A stretch of DNA of 64,000 nt, from the NCBI GenBank assembly GCA_016271365.2, contig CM057450.1, forward strand, positions 1,800,672,967-1,800,736,966, in the 5' to 3' direction. This stretch comes from Neoceratodus forsteri. Its lineage: Eukaryota; Chordata; Ceratodontiformes; Ceratodontidae. The number at the start of each line of letters is the position of its first letter. Position 1 is the first letter of the stretch. A program made the translations under genes and the position numbers. Positions 13,301 to 23,098 of the stretch are shown one piece after another. Under the pieces are notes generated by a model, which worked only from the letters and a program-made list of their open reading frames with translations, searched no databases and was not told where the DNA came from.

Positions 13301-13433
13301 GACAAACCTTTTTCTTACCTGGTGATGCAAATGAACGGCAAACACGCTGAATTCCTGTTTGACCACTAGCTGAGGGGAGGGTGTTCTTCCCATTCGACGT
13401 ATGGGGTGCTGCACCCCTCTCCCCATTATGCCG
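10388..13433 (-). mobile_element. CR1-type LINE, copy B, nested in Tx1-clade ORF2
   Basis: This is a minus-strand CR1 whose 3' end (AGAAACATAGAAACATAGAA) abuts the Tx1 reverse transcriptase at about 10388 and whose 5' side ends near 13433, where Tx1 coding resumes. It is therefore younger than the Tx1 insertion. Its 3' region matches the isolated tail at 15736-15941 better than it matches copies A and C, so the window holds at least two CR1 subfamilies. No clear target duplication is visible, as is common for CR1. Confidence 0.9.
11050..13290 (-). pseudogene. CR1 copy B ORF2 (decayed)
   Basis: Minus-strand frames show the CR1 protein in order. Endonuclease: AKLDIVAISEAW and GGGVALYVNENI (12895-13236), MGDFNMPDTDW (about 12807-12839) and LGASDHHMVWF (about 12610). 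Reverse transcriptase: KAMGPDGIHPRVLKEL (about 11950), DWRRAHVIPLHKSG (about 11820), [14 protein letters not shown] (about 11380) and FADDT in a shifted frame (about 11300). C-terminal part: NAKKCKIMHIG (about 11160). It is better preserved than copy A, with intact VPQGSVLGP and active-site motifs, but at least five frameshifts or stops remain. Confidence 0.87.
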
Positions 13434-14697
13434 GAGTTTCTGTTTCATTAGAAGCCTTTCCATATTTAGGAATTTTTTTTGGCCGTGATAACATGCAAGT
13501 GTACAATTGGAACCTCGCTTTACAGAAAGCAGACAGTTTGATTAATAGTTGGAAAAGTCATTTAATTGGTAAAAAGAAAAGGATTGTGCTACTTAAAACT
13601 TTGGTTACCCCGATTTTTTTATATCTTAGCTATGTGTTTCCGCCGCCTATCTCTTTGTTTACTAAATTGAATGGAATTTTTTTTAAGGGTTTTTGGGGAT
13701 CTAGATTAAATCCCATTAAAAGAGGTTTTACATACAGGCCAATAAAAGAAGGTGGCATCAACATGATCCACCCTGTTGTTTTTTTTTTACAGCCTTTTTT
13801 TCAATTACAATTATGGGAAAGCTTTAAAACCTGGGGATGTCTTTTGGAAACCCTATTTTTTGGCGTGGTTTTCCTTTTGTTTAGACAATTGGAACGCTCA
13901 TTATAAGGGTGTTATTACTAAATCCCAAGTAATCTCTGCTTATGGGAAAGAGAGTTTCAAGATGGCTTTAACCTGGAGCCTTCTCCTCAGGACTTCTGTA
14001 TCTTATCTAGATTAATGATATAATAGATTTTGGAGGATTGAGGCCCAGGAAGAGGTTGTTTTCCATTCTGCCCCCTAAACGTCTCCCTTGGGTACCCATC
14101 AACTTCAAATCATGTTACCACCCTATTTATGGGACATGGTTTGGTTAGGTAACTATGACAGACTAGGGGTTAATAATAATCATAAGCACAAAGCTTTGAA
14201 TTTGAGGTACTGCCCTAGAACTTCTTGTCTCCATATTCTTGAAACCCAACATCTGTTTTGTGAATGTCCGTTTTCTTTAGAAATTTGGTCAACCTTAGCT
14301 GTTGATTGGTCAGAGCCTCTGCTCTCTACAATTTCCTATGAACATATCATGTTTTGCACTAATGATCTGCTCAGTGAAAGATACCACGAAGATACCTTGT
14401 ATATTATTTTTGCTATTGTTCGATATCATATATAGCAAGCAAGATGTTTATTAGTTTTACACCAAAAAACTATTTTAAAAAGTGAAGTCCTTTGCAATAT
14501 TCGCACAGCTTTATGTTCTGTTAAAAAAAATGATTTTTTAGTTTACCCTAGTTTTCAAGCTGCACTGTTGTGGAAAAATTGTGATGCTTTATTTTCTGTT
14601 ACATGAATTTGGCCTGTTTTTTCTAATTGTTAACCTATGTTTTGTTTTTTCTTCTGTAATGACGTCCAATTTATTATCAATAAAATTCCCCTACTCT

Positions 14698-14945
14698 TAG
14701 TGTGTGTGGGGGGGGGATCTTTTTTTTAGTACTATGATTTAATTTTGGCTTCTAAATATTTATTAGAAGGTTAGTTAGAAAATGTATGAATGTAATACTC
14801 ATTTGATTTCTTTTATGAGTTGTATATTTTTTTGTGTGAATTAACACTGTTTTGTATTTATTTGGATTTCTCTTACCTTATGATTTGTATATTGTTTTGT
14901 GTGGCTCAACACTGTTTGTAATTATTTGTTTTTGATGTTATAAAA
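14698..14945 (+). mobile_element. Second, severely truncated Tx1-type insertion (3' UTR only)
   Basis: Between two copies of the target sequence (14683-14697 and 14946-14960) lies AT-rich sequence resembling a LINE 3' UTR. It ends in an A-run directly against ATCCCATACTCTT, just as the full element ends against ATTCCCCTACTCT. An internal approximately 65-bp duplication (TTGTATATT...GTGTG...AACACTGT) covers about 14820-14930. The arrangement is best explained by two elements using the same target, one reduced to its tail. It has no coding capacity. Confidence 0.6.
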
Positions 14946-15260
14946 AAATCCCATACTCTTTTTGAGAAGTGCTGTGGGATCTTTAATGTTCACCAGAACA
15001 ACTACCAGAACAGGCAGACAAAACCTCATTCTAATGTCTCGTCTGAAAGATGGACTGCTTACAGTACCTCTTACATAGGGAGTTCTGGCTGCAACAGTTA
15101 GTCTGGCAAACCTGATTGTTGGTTCCCTTGTGGGCAACCAGCTGTGAGTCTACTGCAGTGCAAATACCAAAAGCACCTGGGTGGCGCAAACATGCTGCAG
15201 CGCAGTCCTCAGACTGCAAGTCTGGATGGGGACCCAGTGAAGAGCGGGTGTCAGTGGTGT
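14946..15260 (+). repeat. SINE-like repeat core, right half
   Basis: The sequence resumes the repeat broken at 5934: ATACTCTTTTTGAGAAGTGC, then GGGATCTTTAATGTTCACC. It matches the homologous parts at 20530-20610 and 47205-47260. The right edge is unclear beyond about 15150. Confidence 0.65.
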
Positions 15261-15735
15261 GGTGCTGAGGGCCACAAAAGAGCCCAGAGGTGAGCCCTCG
15301 CATAAATATCCCGTGCTTCTAAGCAAAAACAGTAGGGGAGTACTCCAGTGCCCTGGCAAACATTCCTTCACACAAGAAAATGGGTATTGATGCAGATGTA
15401 CAGTACATGACTGCATAAAGACTGCTGCCATTGTCCGAGTATACTTTTATTTTTTTTTTATTTATTTGGAAAATGTTTCACCAGGAAAGACAACATGAGC
15501 TGTAAACAGCTCATTTCCAGACGCGTCGTTTGGGGGTTACAAGAGATGGGAGAACAAGCAAACACATAACAATAACAGAGCAACACAAGTACAATTATTA
15601 AAAACAAACAGTGTAGTACAGTTACAGAGTAGAAATAACCCAGAGCAATTAGCCAGGGTAAACAAAACCATATTCAGATATAACATAAATTGCAACAACC
15701 CAAGAGCAGGTGATCCAGTAAAGGTTAGAGGATGG
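15261..15735. other. Unassigned repeat-like sequence
   Basis: No gene is seen. The segment 15450-15500 has a T-rich run, TTTATTTATTTGG and then CACCAGGAAAGAC, which looks like an old interspersed repeat end. I cannot name it. Confidence 0.35.
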
Positions 15736-15941
15736 CTTACCACAAGAAGTAGTGGCTATGAATACAGTGCAGGGCTTCAAACAGGCATAGGATAGGCATA
15801 AGGGAGCAATACAAATGACTATGAATAGATAGGCCACTGACAGAGCAAAGGCTGATGGCACATTTATAAGGTAGAAAAACAAATGGGCAGACTGGATGGG
15901 CCTTGTGGTCCTTATCTGCCGTCAACTTCTATGTTTCTATG
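15736..15941 (+). mobile_element. CR1 3' end only (plus strand)
   Basis: About 205 bp that is the reverse complement of the 3' end of CR1 copy B (about 10388-10600), ending in CTATGTTTCTATG. It lacks all but the last part of the ORF. It is a 5'-truncated insertion of the copy B subfamily. Confidence 0.88.
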
Positions 15942-16009
15942 GATAACACATTTGAAGTGCTAGGGATGGTAGGCTGAGCACAAGATTCAAAATGCTATTG
16001 TATACCCAA

Positions 16010-16300
16010 GGGAGGGCAGTTATAAGACAAGTTGGGAAGTGGACAGGTGAGGGAAAGAGGGTGGGGGATGGAAGAGGGAGAGAGATGGACAGCCAAGATC
16101 TATACCCCTTCAGGATGCTGAGAACCCTGCAAGGGGGACAGGACCAGGCAGAAAGGGAAGGGAGAGAAAATGGGTGGGGAGGTAGAGAAGAGAGGGGCGG
16201 AGGAACAGGAGCGGAGGAAGGGAGAAGGAAGTAGGGAGGTGGGTGGGTGATGTATTTGAAAGTGGGGAGGGAGAGGCAGAAAGAGAGATCCCCATAGTCG
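16010..16300 (+). repeat. Purine-rich (GA/GGGA) tract
   Basis: The plus strand is strongly biased to purines, especially 16045-16090 and 16150-16280, with many GGGAGA and GAGGAAG runs. Such tracts can form triplex DNA. It lies directly before the minisatellite. There is no coding signal; the frame at 15992-16234 only reflects the composition. Confidence 0.7.
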
Positions 16301-16344
16301 CTGCATTACAGTCACCTAGCACATACTGTAGCTTTGCAGAGCTC

Positions 16345-17670
16345 TTTGATGTCATGTATGTAAAAATATAGTATGAGTGTAAAATTCTGTTGCATTTGAT
16401 ATCGTGTATGTAAAAAATATGGCATGAGTAAAATTCTGTTGCATTTGATAACGTATGTAAAAAGTGTAGTATGAGTGTAACATTCTGTTGCATTTGATAA
16501 CTTATGTAAAAAGTATAGTATGAGTAAAATTCTGTTGCATTCGATAATGTGTGTAAAATTCAGTTGCATTTGATATCATGTATGTAAAAAGTATAGCATG
16601 AGTGTAAGTCTGTTGCATTTGATAACATGTATATAAAGTATTGTATGAGTAAAATTATGTTGCATTTGATAACATGTATGCAAAAAGTATAGTGAGTGTA
16701 TACTTCTGTTGCATTTGGTATGTATGTAAAAAGTATTGTATGAGTGTAAAATTCTGTTGCATTCGATAATGTATGTAAAAAGTATAGCATGAGTGTAAAA
16801 TTACGTTGCATTTGATATCGTGTATATAAACAGTATAGCATGAGCGTAACATTCTGTTACATTTGATAACGTATGTAAAAAGTATAGTATGAGCAAAATT
16901 CTGTTGCAATTTGATAACATGTATGTAAAAAGTATAGAGTGTAAAATTCTGTTGCATTTGATATCATGTATATAATAAGTATTGTATAAGTGTAAAATTC
17001 TGTTGCATTCAATAACGTATGTAAAAAGTATAGTATGAGTAAATTTCTGTTGCATTTGATAACATGTATGTAAAAAGTATAGTGTGTAAAATTCAGTTGC
17101 ATTTGATATCATGTAAGTAAAAATTGTAGCATGAGTGTAAAGTCTGTTGCATTTGATTTCATGTATGTAAAGTATAGCATGTGTAAAATTCTGTTGCATT
17201 TGATAACATATGTAAAAAGTATGAGTAAAATTCTGTTGCATTTGATATCATGTATGTAAAAATATAGCATGAGTGTAAAATTCTGTTGCATTTGATAACG
17301 TATGTAAAAAGTATAGTATGAGTAAATTTCTGTTGCATTTGATAACATGTATGTAAAAAGTGTAGTGTGTAAAATTGTTGCATTTGATATCATGTAAGTA
17401 AAAAATACAGCATGTGTAAAAATTCTGTTGCATTTGATAACGTATGTAAAAAGTATGAGTAAAATTATGTTGCATTTGATATCATGTATGTAAAAAGTAT
17501 TGTATGAGTGTAAAATTCTGTTGCATTCGATACCGTATGTAAGAAGTATAGTATGAGTGTAAAATTCTGTTGCATTCTATACCGTATGTAAGAAGTATAG
17601 TATGAGTGTAAAATTCTGTTGCATTTAATATCATGTATGTAAAAAGTACAGTACGAGTGTAAAATTCTGC
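16345..17670 (+). repeat. AT-rich minisatellite, about 27 units of roughly 43-52 bp
   Basis: A tandem array whose unit contains TTCTGTTGCATTTGATA, then a variable AACGTATG or TCATGTATG, then TAAAAAGTATAGTATGAG. I count about 27 occurrences of the TTGCATTTGA core. Units differ by small indels (TGTAAAATT versus TAAAATT) and by the AACGTATG / ATATCATGTATG alternatives, which often alternate and suggest higher-order units. The minus-strand open frames of 70-147 residues across it are a by-product of the repeat and are not genes. Confidence 0.95.
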
Positions 17671-17834
17671 TGTGCTGTGTTCTTCTGGATTACAAAGATA
17701 TAAGCTACCACTTGGGTTACAAATCAGTACTGCAACCACTAGTTGTGTTCCTGAACAGACTGTGTAGGTTTGCCCTCTGATGCAGTAGCCCAACTCACCA
17801 CGGTCTCTTGCGTAACCCAGTAAACTTGCTTGAA

Positions 17835-18320
17835 TCTCCAATGTGCAGGAAATAAGACTGCTCAGAACTGCTGTACACTTTAGTAATCTGGAATATGAAG
17901 AAAGATTGAAAACCCTAGGCCTTTCTTCTCTAAACCACAGGTCATTGAGGGAAGACCTATGCCTTGTTTATAGGGCTATTACTGATCCTGCTCTATTGGA
18001 AACATTGTTTCCAAAACGAAACAATCTAATAAATACACTAGGTCACACAAACTAAAACTGCAAGCAAATATCAATGGCAAAGGCAAGTAAATATTAACCA
18101 TACTACTAAGGGAAATAATCACATAACACAGAGGATACCACCAGTCTGGAATTTCCTACCCAAGATTGTGGTGAACAGTGTTAACTATTGAGCAATTTAA
18201 AGCAAGACTTGACCATTTTATGGGTAACAGAAAATTTCTCCTCCACCACTAGGACTATGGTGGCGAGTTCAATTAGGGTTCTGCCCTCAAACTCATAATC
18301 CTCTATGAACCTATAAAGTG
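17835..18320 (+). pseudogene. LINE ORF2 C-terminus and 3' end
   Basis: A plus-strand fragment encoding the end of a CR1/L2-group ORF2: EYEERLKTLGLSSLNHR, then REDLCLVYRAITDP (17890-17990). A shifted frame with LEFPTQD and FKARLDHFMG-like sequence follows near 18150-18225. The domain matches the C-terminal part of the LINE at 58703-59371 (YHTRLNILGLYSLEYRR). It is 5' truncated, immediately after the minisatellite. No protein is possible. Confidence 0.7.
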
Positions 18321-19905
18321 TGTGAATGCACTAGCAGCTGATTAACTGCAACCATTTCTCATACCTTGTGAGGGTGCATACACCCTGTGCTGGTCCCACA
18401 CCAGTAACCTGCAGGTGCCATGGCCGAGTAAGGACTTTGGGAGGCATGCATCTCCCTAGTTAGGCCCAGTTGAGTAGGAGAGTCTTCCGACAGCTCTTAC
18501 AATTTCAGCATCCCTGACCAGTTTTAAGATGCTGCTTCCTGTCACCAAAGAGAACACTCTCACGGCCACCAGCCATGGCTATCAATTGTATTTATTATTG
18601 CTGAGTGAATTTCAGTTCTGCTGCTGTTTTTGTTTTATTGCACTTGGATATTTGTTTAAAAACTGTTCTCTGTGTGCAGGGTGTACAAATCCCATTTTCT
18701 GACACCCAAAACCAGGTAATTTTGAGTGTTAGGATACTTAGACGTCTCCTCTTCAGCCCAGTGGAAAGTATGATGAGTCTGTTCTAATGTTGCAAAAGTG
18801 TTTCCATGACAGAACAGAAGTGCAGCGGAAATGCAACCGTGGAGTAGGACAAGTTGTTTTTTTTTTTTTGTCTGGAGAAAGAAAATCTTCTGTTTCCATT
18901 GCCTGTTTGGAAAAAAAACATATTTTGTAAACCCTCTGTGTATGCTTGGTGTCCCCTCACCAGCTATGAAAACGAGCAGCTGTATCTCATGGGGCCTTCC
19001 CAGTGAGTGAAATTTTAAATGAATAAATGTGGACAAAAACAATAAAAAATGGTATCAGGCCCGCCTGTCGACTCGGCAGATGGGACTACCACTCTCAATT
19101 TTGGTAACTTGGGTCAGGAGGCAAGACAGGGTAGTTGGGAGCTGGCTGGGGGAGGAGCATCAAGCATTCCAGAGGTCATTCTCCTCCAGGGAAGGAGGGT
19201 CGCTGCCTCCACCACAGTACTGCTGTCTAGGTGATCATAGGTGAAAGCACCACAGAGGGGGAGAGTGGGTTGGTGGACTTTGTTCAGGCTCAAATATGCT
19301 GCACCGCAGTGCACTTCCTCCAGTCCTCCTGAACCCCATGCATACCAGTGTCAAACTGGATGAGTGCAACCAGGAAAAACTCACCATGAACGAGCAGGAT
19401 GAGAAATGGCTCACTACACAGGTCCCTTATCATTGCCTGTGGCGCTAACCTCCTGAGGCTGGTAGAGAAAATCTCAAAGAACCCTGTTGTAGGCCCTGAT
19501 AACCAAGACCCCACCATGGGAGGAAAACCTCTAAGGTTGATGGAAGTGGGGTAAGTCCCAGGGAAGTTGGGACTGGGGGGATGTGGCTGAAGTGTGCCAG
19601 TCGGAGCAGGAGATGGCATAAAGAGCATGTTAAAAAAAATGGTTATCCTTCTATCACTTTATAACAGCAGCCACAATGCTAAAACTCTGTATCTCACTGA
19701 GTATAAATTGGAGCTCTGATCACACTCTGGGTAGTGTAGAAATATGGACTCGTGAATAACAAATATACTTAAGGAGCACACTGGTGCTTGATGCCAGTCA
19801 GTGATGAATGTTTTCATTGTGAAATATTTTCTTGTGTATGTACTTCACTGCTAGTGTTGAACACATACTATATGAACAGTATTGATGGTCAACCACCCAT
19901 GAAAT
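18321..19905. other. Unassigned intronic sequence
   Basis: I find no gene or known repeat. T-runs and A-runs near 18855 and 18908 and a GC-richer stretch at 19060-19620 are the only notable features. It leads into the splice acceptor at 19905-19921. Confidence 0.4.
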
Positions 19906-19921
19906 GATATTTTTTTTCCAG

Positions 19922-20050
19922 AGCACTTCAGTGGTGGAGATTGCATGTCTGCTGGCATTCACCGGACGACTGGTGCACTATGCAAAAGTAACCCCGAAAA
20001 ACAAGTTTTGGAAAGATACAAAGAATATCTGTGTCCTGGTCACAATATTA
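19922..20050 (+). CDS. Internal exon of a two-pore-type cation channel (TPC3-like), 43 residues
   Basis: The coding block runs from AGC at 19922 to TTA at 20050 and is preceded by a T-rich tract ending CCAG and followed by GTGAGT, giving a 129-bp exon that is phase 0 at both ends. The peptide starts with STSVVEIACLLAFTGRL and continues with HYAKVTPKNKFWKDTKNI, then a hydrophobic end. This fits a transmembrane helix, a loop with FWKDTKNI, and the start of the next helix. From memory, the VE-x-x-CLL-x-F helix followed by a loop and helix resembles the first repeat of two-pore segment channels, endolysosomal or plasma-membrane cation channels; TPC3 is my best match. The open frame has no stop or shift, unlike every other long frame here. 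Family assignment is moderate; exon status is fairly strong. Confidence 0.6.
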
Positions 20051-20359
20051 GTGAGTAACAGTTTTCATGTATTGTCACGTACAGTGTTCATCATGACGCA
20101 TGCCCTTTGTATCAAAAATCTTCTTGATGAATTATTGTACTTGGTCATAGTACACAATTGTCCAGTGCCTGAAACTGTTGTGAAAAGGTAAGAAGTACAG
20201 GTGTAACTCTCCGCTATATTGTCTTGGCACAACCGTGTTAAAAAGTCCATTGCAAATCACAAGTTCATCAAACAAAATGGACACTACTGTAGCAGGGATA
20301 CCATTTCAGATGCATATGCAGCATTTTGTGCCCAACAAAGCACTTCTTCAAACAGCTAT

Positions 20360-20690
20360 GCAATGTCCGGTGTTAGTTTTTGTTGACTAGAAAAGGAGGA
20401 CTTGGGAATATTTTCTTGTTTTCAGTCTCATGGGGTGGGGGGTAGTCGAAATATGGTTAAATACTGAGCAAGACTGAGGTGTTGGTGGTTTAGTGAATTG
20501 GGGAAATTTGCAAGGACACCTGGGAAAGTTTCCTGCTCTGTTCAAGAGACCCCATGGGATCTTTAACATCCTCCTGAACATCCACCACAAGAGGCAGAAG
20601 GGACCTTAGTTGAACACCTCATCTAAAATATAAGCAGTTCATGCCAGAGCAATAGCCCCCTACCAGGATGCTGGATCATCAGTATGGTTA
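20360..20690 (+). repeat. SINE-like repeat core, uninterrupted copy
   Basis: This shares with 5741-5934/14946-15260 the order: GTTGACTAGAAAAGGAGG, GTTTTCAG, GGACACCTGGGAAAGTTTCC, CTGCTCTGTTCAAGAG, GGGATCTTTAACATCC. It shows the unoccupied state of the site into which the Tx1-clade element inserted. Confidence 0.75.
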
Positions 20691-21640
20691 CTTAGAGCCA
20701 AGGGTAGTGTTACACCCTGCAGAGCTACCAACACCTCTTTCAACACCTTGTGTTCAGTGAAGGTCTCCCATTTAACTACTGACCAGTCCTGACCCTGCTT
20801 AGCTTCAAGTATGACCTGATGAAGCCTCAGAATGGTAAGGCTGCAGGTCTGACACCTTAAGTATTGAAAAGAGTATCACTTCTAGATTATGTCCACTTTG
20901 TTTTGTTGCTCAACTCAAAAGTGATTCTTAGTGTTACTTTATTGTTGGAGATTACATTCCCCATAAAACACCAGGGCCAGATATTTAAAAGTTAGAGCAG
21001 ATGCTAAGGGATGTCTATCTTTTCTAACTGGGGTTTGTGCCCAATTGAGGGTGGGTATATACTGCCACCATACCATGGGCAAAACTGATTAGCACCCGAG
21101 CACTAACATACTGCAGCTCTCATGCAAATGGGGGGTCCTCCCTGCATCTGGGCACAGTGACAAATTCAGCAGTTTGCATCAGTGGTAAATGACACCCAAA
21201 TAAGTGCTTGCAAACCTAGTCTTAATGGGGCACAAGGTCCTGGTTGCAGGACAGCGGTACTGCAACCACCCACCCCCCAACCCTGTCCCAGTGAAACAAT
21301 GAATGCCCTGCTGTCTAGTGCCCCCCCCCCAACCATCTGTTCACCCATCCCAGTATTGATCCTGTCCTCCTTGGTGTCTGCTGACACCCCTGTCCCGCAT
21401 ACAGTTCTGTGGTGTCTAGTACATCTCCACCCACCAATCTGTCACCCCAGTATTGCTGCTGAGGCCTCTGAGGCTAACAGACCTCCTCTCAACTTCGGCT
21501 TCAAGGCCTGTACATTACCCTGCTGCTCAGTTGGAAAGTGGCATCCCCCTTCCAGCCTAGGTAGCCAAGCGATGCCCAGAGTTCAGTGCCCCCCCCCCAT
21601 TGACTACAGGTTGCCAACTGAACCATGATAATCAACATTA
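20691..21640. other. Unassigned sequence
   Basis: No exon or repeat family could be recognised. The 148-residue frame at 21182-21628 is Pro/Ser-rich low-complexity sequence across C-runs and is not supported as a gene. Confidence 0.4.
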
Positions 21641-21781
21641 GCTAGAGAATGAAAGCTACTGCCGTCATTACCTGGGGTCACTGTTGCGATCCCAGCATGT
21701 GTTATGGTAAGGCAACCTGCAGTTTGGTAATCATAAAGAAATTGGGAACTCACTGTCTGAGATCCTTGTTGCAACTGATGG

Positions 21782-21950
21782 AGCTTCTTCAGGGGTATCT
21801 CAGTCACCAGATTGCACTGTAGGAACTTCACCGTCGATGAAGCAGGATCCACATAAAAGATTTGTAGCAGTACAACTGGGGCCGCCCACACCATCTACAT
21901 CATCAACCTTATAAAGGTGTAAGCAGCCCTGCTTCCTCCTCAGTTCTTTC
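21782..21950 (+). repeat. DIRS left inverted terminal repeat
   Basis: Shared with the reverse complement of 23099-23260: GAAGCAGGATCCACAT, ACAACTGGGG, CCCACACCATC, TCAACC-TATAAAGG and CTCCTCAGTTC. Its inner edge reads AGTTCTTTCCCGCCATCGAC, nearly identical to the start of the second DIRS element at about 42952-42971. Confidence 0.75.
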
Positions 21951-22134
21951 CCGCCATCGACTTGGTCCCATGGGTCTCCGCAAAAGCTCCAACAAAGTTT
22001 TGTACCATTTTTTTTTACCTACAGCTTTTTCTCTGCAGTATTTCAGAATCTTTTTTATTAAAGAGATTCCTTTATTTTGTTTATGTTGAGAGTTAATCCT
22101 TCGACCTCTCTCTTCCATTGCTGGCACTGCAGAA

Positions 22135-22330
22135 GGACGATTGCCTCCACATACGAACACTCTCTTTGTCTGCTGTCTGGGGCCTGACCATGAAGAGCTC
22201 TGCCAGAAATTTAACCAAACAACCCTCAGGCGATGCAAAAAGGCACTTATGAATTTTCTGATGGATCAACAGGTAGCCAGTTCTGGGCAGGGGTCTCCAG
22301 GATCCCAGCCTCTGTCACCAGCAGGGTAAT
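22135..22330 (+). pseudogene. DIRS gag N-terminal fragment
   Basis: The plus-strand frame contains FVCCLGPDHEELCQKF, then TLRRCKKALMNFLM. A Cys-x-x-Cys-LG...H...C pattern followed by an Arg-rich stretch is what I know from the start of DIRS gag. The related sequence in the second DIRS element (43140-43250) reads CLGPKHRVKDCEVCQFF. Only about 65 residues remain and the frame ends in unrelated sequence. Confidence 0.6.
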
Positions 22331-22394
22331 TGAACCCCAGGTCTCCAAGACCCAAGAAAAGTCCTTGGGGGGGTCATAAAAACACCATTCATAG

Positions 22395-22620
22395 ATGTTT
22401 ACGCGCTGAGGAGGCAAGATATGCCTTTATTAAGCTCGCCAACAATCATTGGTGGAAAAAAAAATTTTGTCGCCCATGTAAGCATCTAGTTTATTTTTAA
22501 AGTTGCCCATTGTTCCACTCTCTATGATGTTTACTGGGAGAGAGTTCCAAGCAAAGATTGCGACCGAGGGCTTCATCTCCTTCGTCCAGGGGATCTTTGT
22601 CGGCTGTGGCTGCACAAACC
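22395..22620 (-). pseudogene. LINE ORF2 C-terminal fragment (minus strand)
   Basis: The minus-strand frame reads VAIFAWNSLPVNIIESG, then FKNKLDAYMG, matching the WNSLP...FK..LD..M ending of CR1/L2-group ORF2. It lies inside the DIRS relic and in opposite orientation, so it inserted later. Length is about 60-75 codons. Confidence 0.65.
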
Positions 22621-22848
22621 AAGCGCTACAGTCTGTACAGTGCCTCAAGAGCCCGTGCAGGTTTTGGCAGGGCTGTGCGGCAGGGACTCCTGTCTTAAGT
22701 TTATGGTTGGCCTTCCTCCCAGACTGTTTGCTTTCACCTATAACACACGAATGTGCCAGCAGAAACAGACCACCTGGTCTATCCAAGTCTGCTTGAGTGT
22801 GCAACTAGCACCCCTAGTTTGCAGCTGCTTGGGACTCATTCCTGTGGT

Positions 22849-22945
22849 GTGACCTGTTGATTGAGATACCCCTGAAGAAGATAGAACAATTACGTAAGAA
22901 CTTAGCATAACAGTAGATCTTCATGGGGATTTCAGTCATCAGGTC
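22849..22945 (+). repeat. DIRS internal complementary region
   Basis: The first half (22849-22910, starting GTGACCTGTTGATTGAG) is a direct repeat of the right end at 23219-23281. The second half (22911-22945, CAGTAGATCTTC then CAGTCATCAGGTC) is the reverse complement of 23221-23259. Joining both orientations of an end in one short segment is what the DIRS circular-intermediate model predicts for an ICR. Confidence 0.65.
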
Positions 22946-23098
22946 TGCTTACCCTCCCACCACCACCCCCTTCATGGGGCTCTTGTACTGGAATTTGCTG
23001 TCTGGTGTATCCAGCCTTTCATAGGCCTGAGCAGCTCTCTTTCTTTCTCTGTCCTCAGTCCCCATGGCTCGAGCTATGCACCCTTTGTCTCTGGGGAA

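Larger units (their letters stand above)
8166..14605 (+). pseudogene. Tx1-clade ORF2: APE endonuclease and reverse transcriptase (split by CR1 B)
   Basis: The endonuclease begins in frame with FLNICSLNVNSIKG (8184-8225) and keeps VGDFNC (about 8598), ARIDFIFLS (about 8763) and FSDHVAL (about 8837). Reverse transcriptase shows LLFKKKGDPSDINNWRPISL (about 9676-9735), LDQEKAFDKVSHD (about 9919), GVRQGCPLSPLLYNF (about 10090) and an intact AYADD (about 10220). CR1 copy B then interrupts. The frame resumes near 13433 with SLEAFPYLGIFFG and ends with a C-terminal CPFSLEIW motif near 14265. Internal TGA stops at 9546 and 9837 sit where Arg or similar codons are expected, and several frameshifts follow. 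The gene is dead. Confidence 0.87.
5935..14697 (+). mobile_element. Tx1-clade (L1 superfamily) LINE, split by CR1 copy B
   Basis: This is a nearly complete two-ORF non-LTR retrotransposon of the Tx1 type. It has a very short 5' leader, then ORF1 with zinc knuckles (5966-8014), ORF2 (about 8166-14605), a short AT-rich 3' UTR and an AATAAA at about 14679. The sequence AAATTCCCCTACTCT is present at 5920-5934 and 14683-14697, bounding the element as a 15-bp target duplication. CR1 copy B (10388-13433) is inserted within the reverse transcriptase region. Without it the element is about 5.7 kb, a normal size for the clade. Some Tx1-clade families are known to prefer specific targets; here the target lies inside a repeat. 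Confidence 0.88.

Noticed and set aside
16345..17670. CRISPR-like array or a family of overlapping minus-strand genes
   Set aside because: Units follow each other without distinct spacers, the host is a eukaryote, and open frames merely reflect a repeat unit with few stops in some phases.
21182..21628. 148-residue Pro/Ser-rich open frame
   Set aside because: Low-complexity composition across C-runs with no motif and no flanking splice signals.
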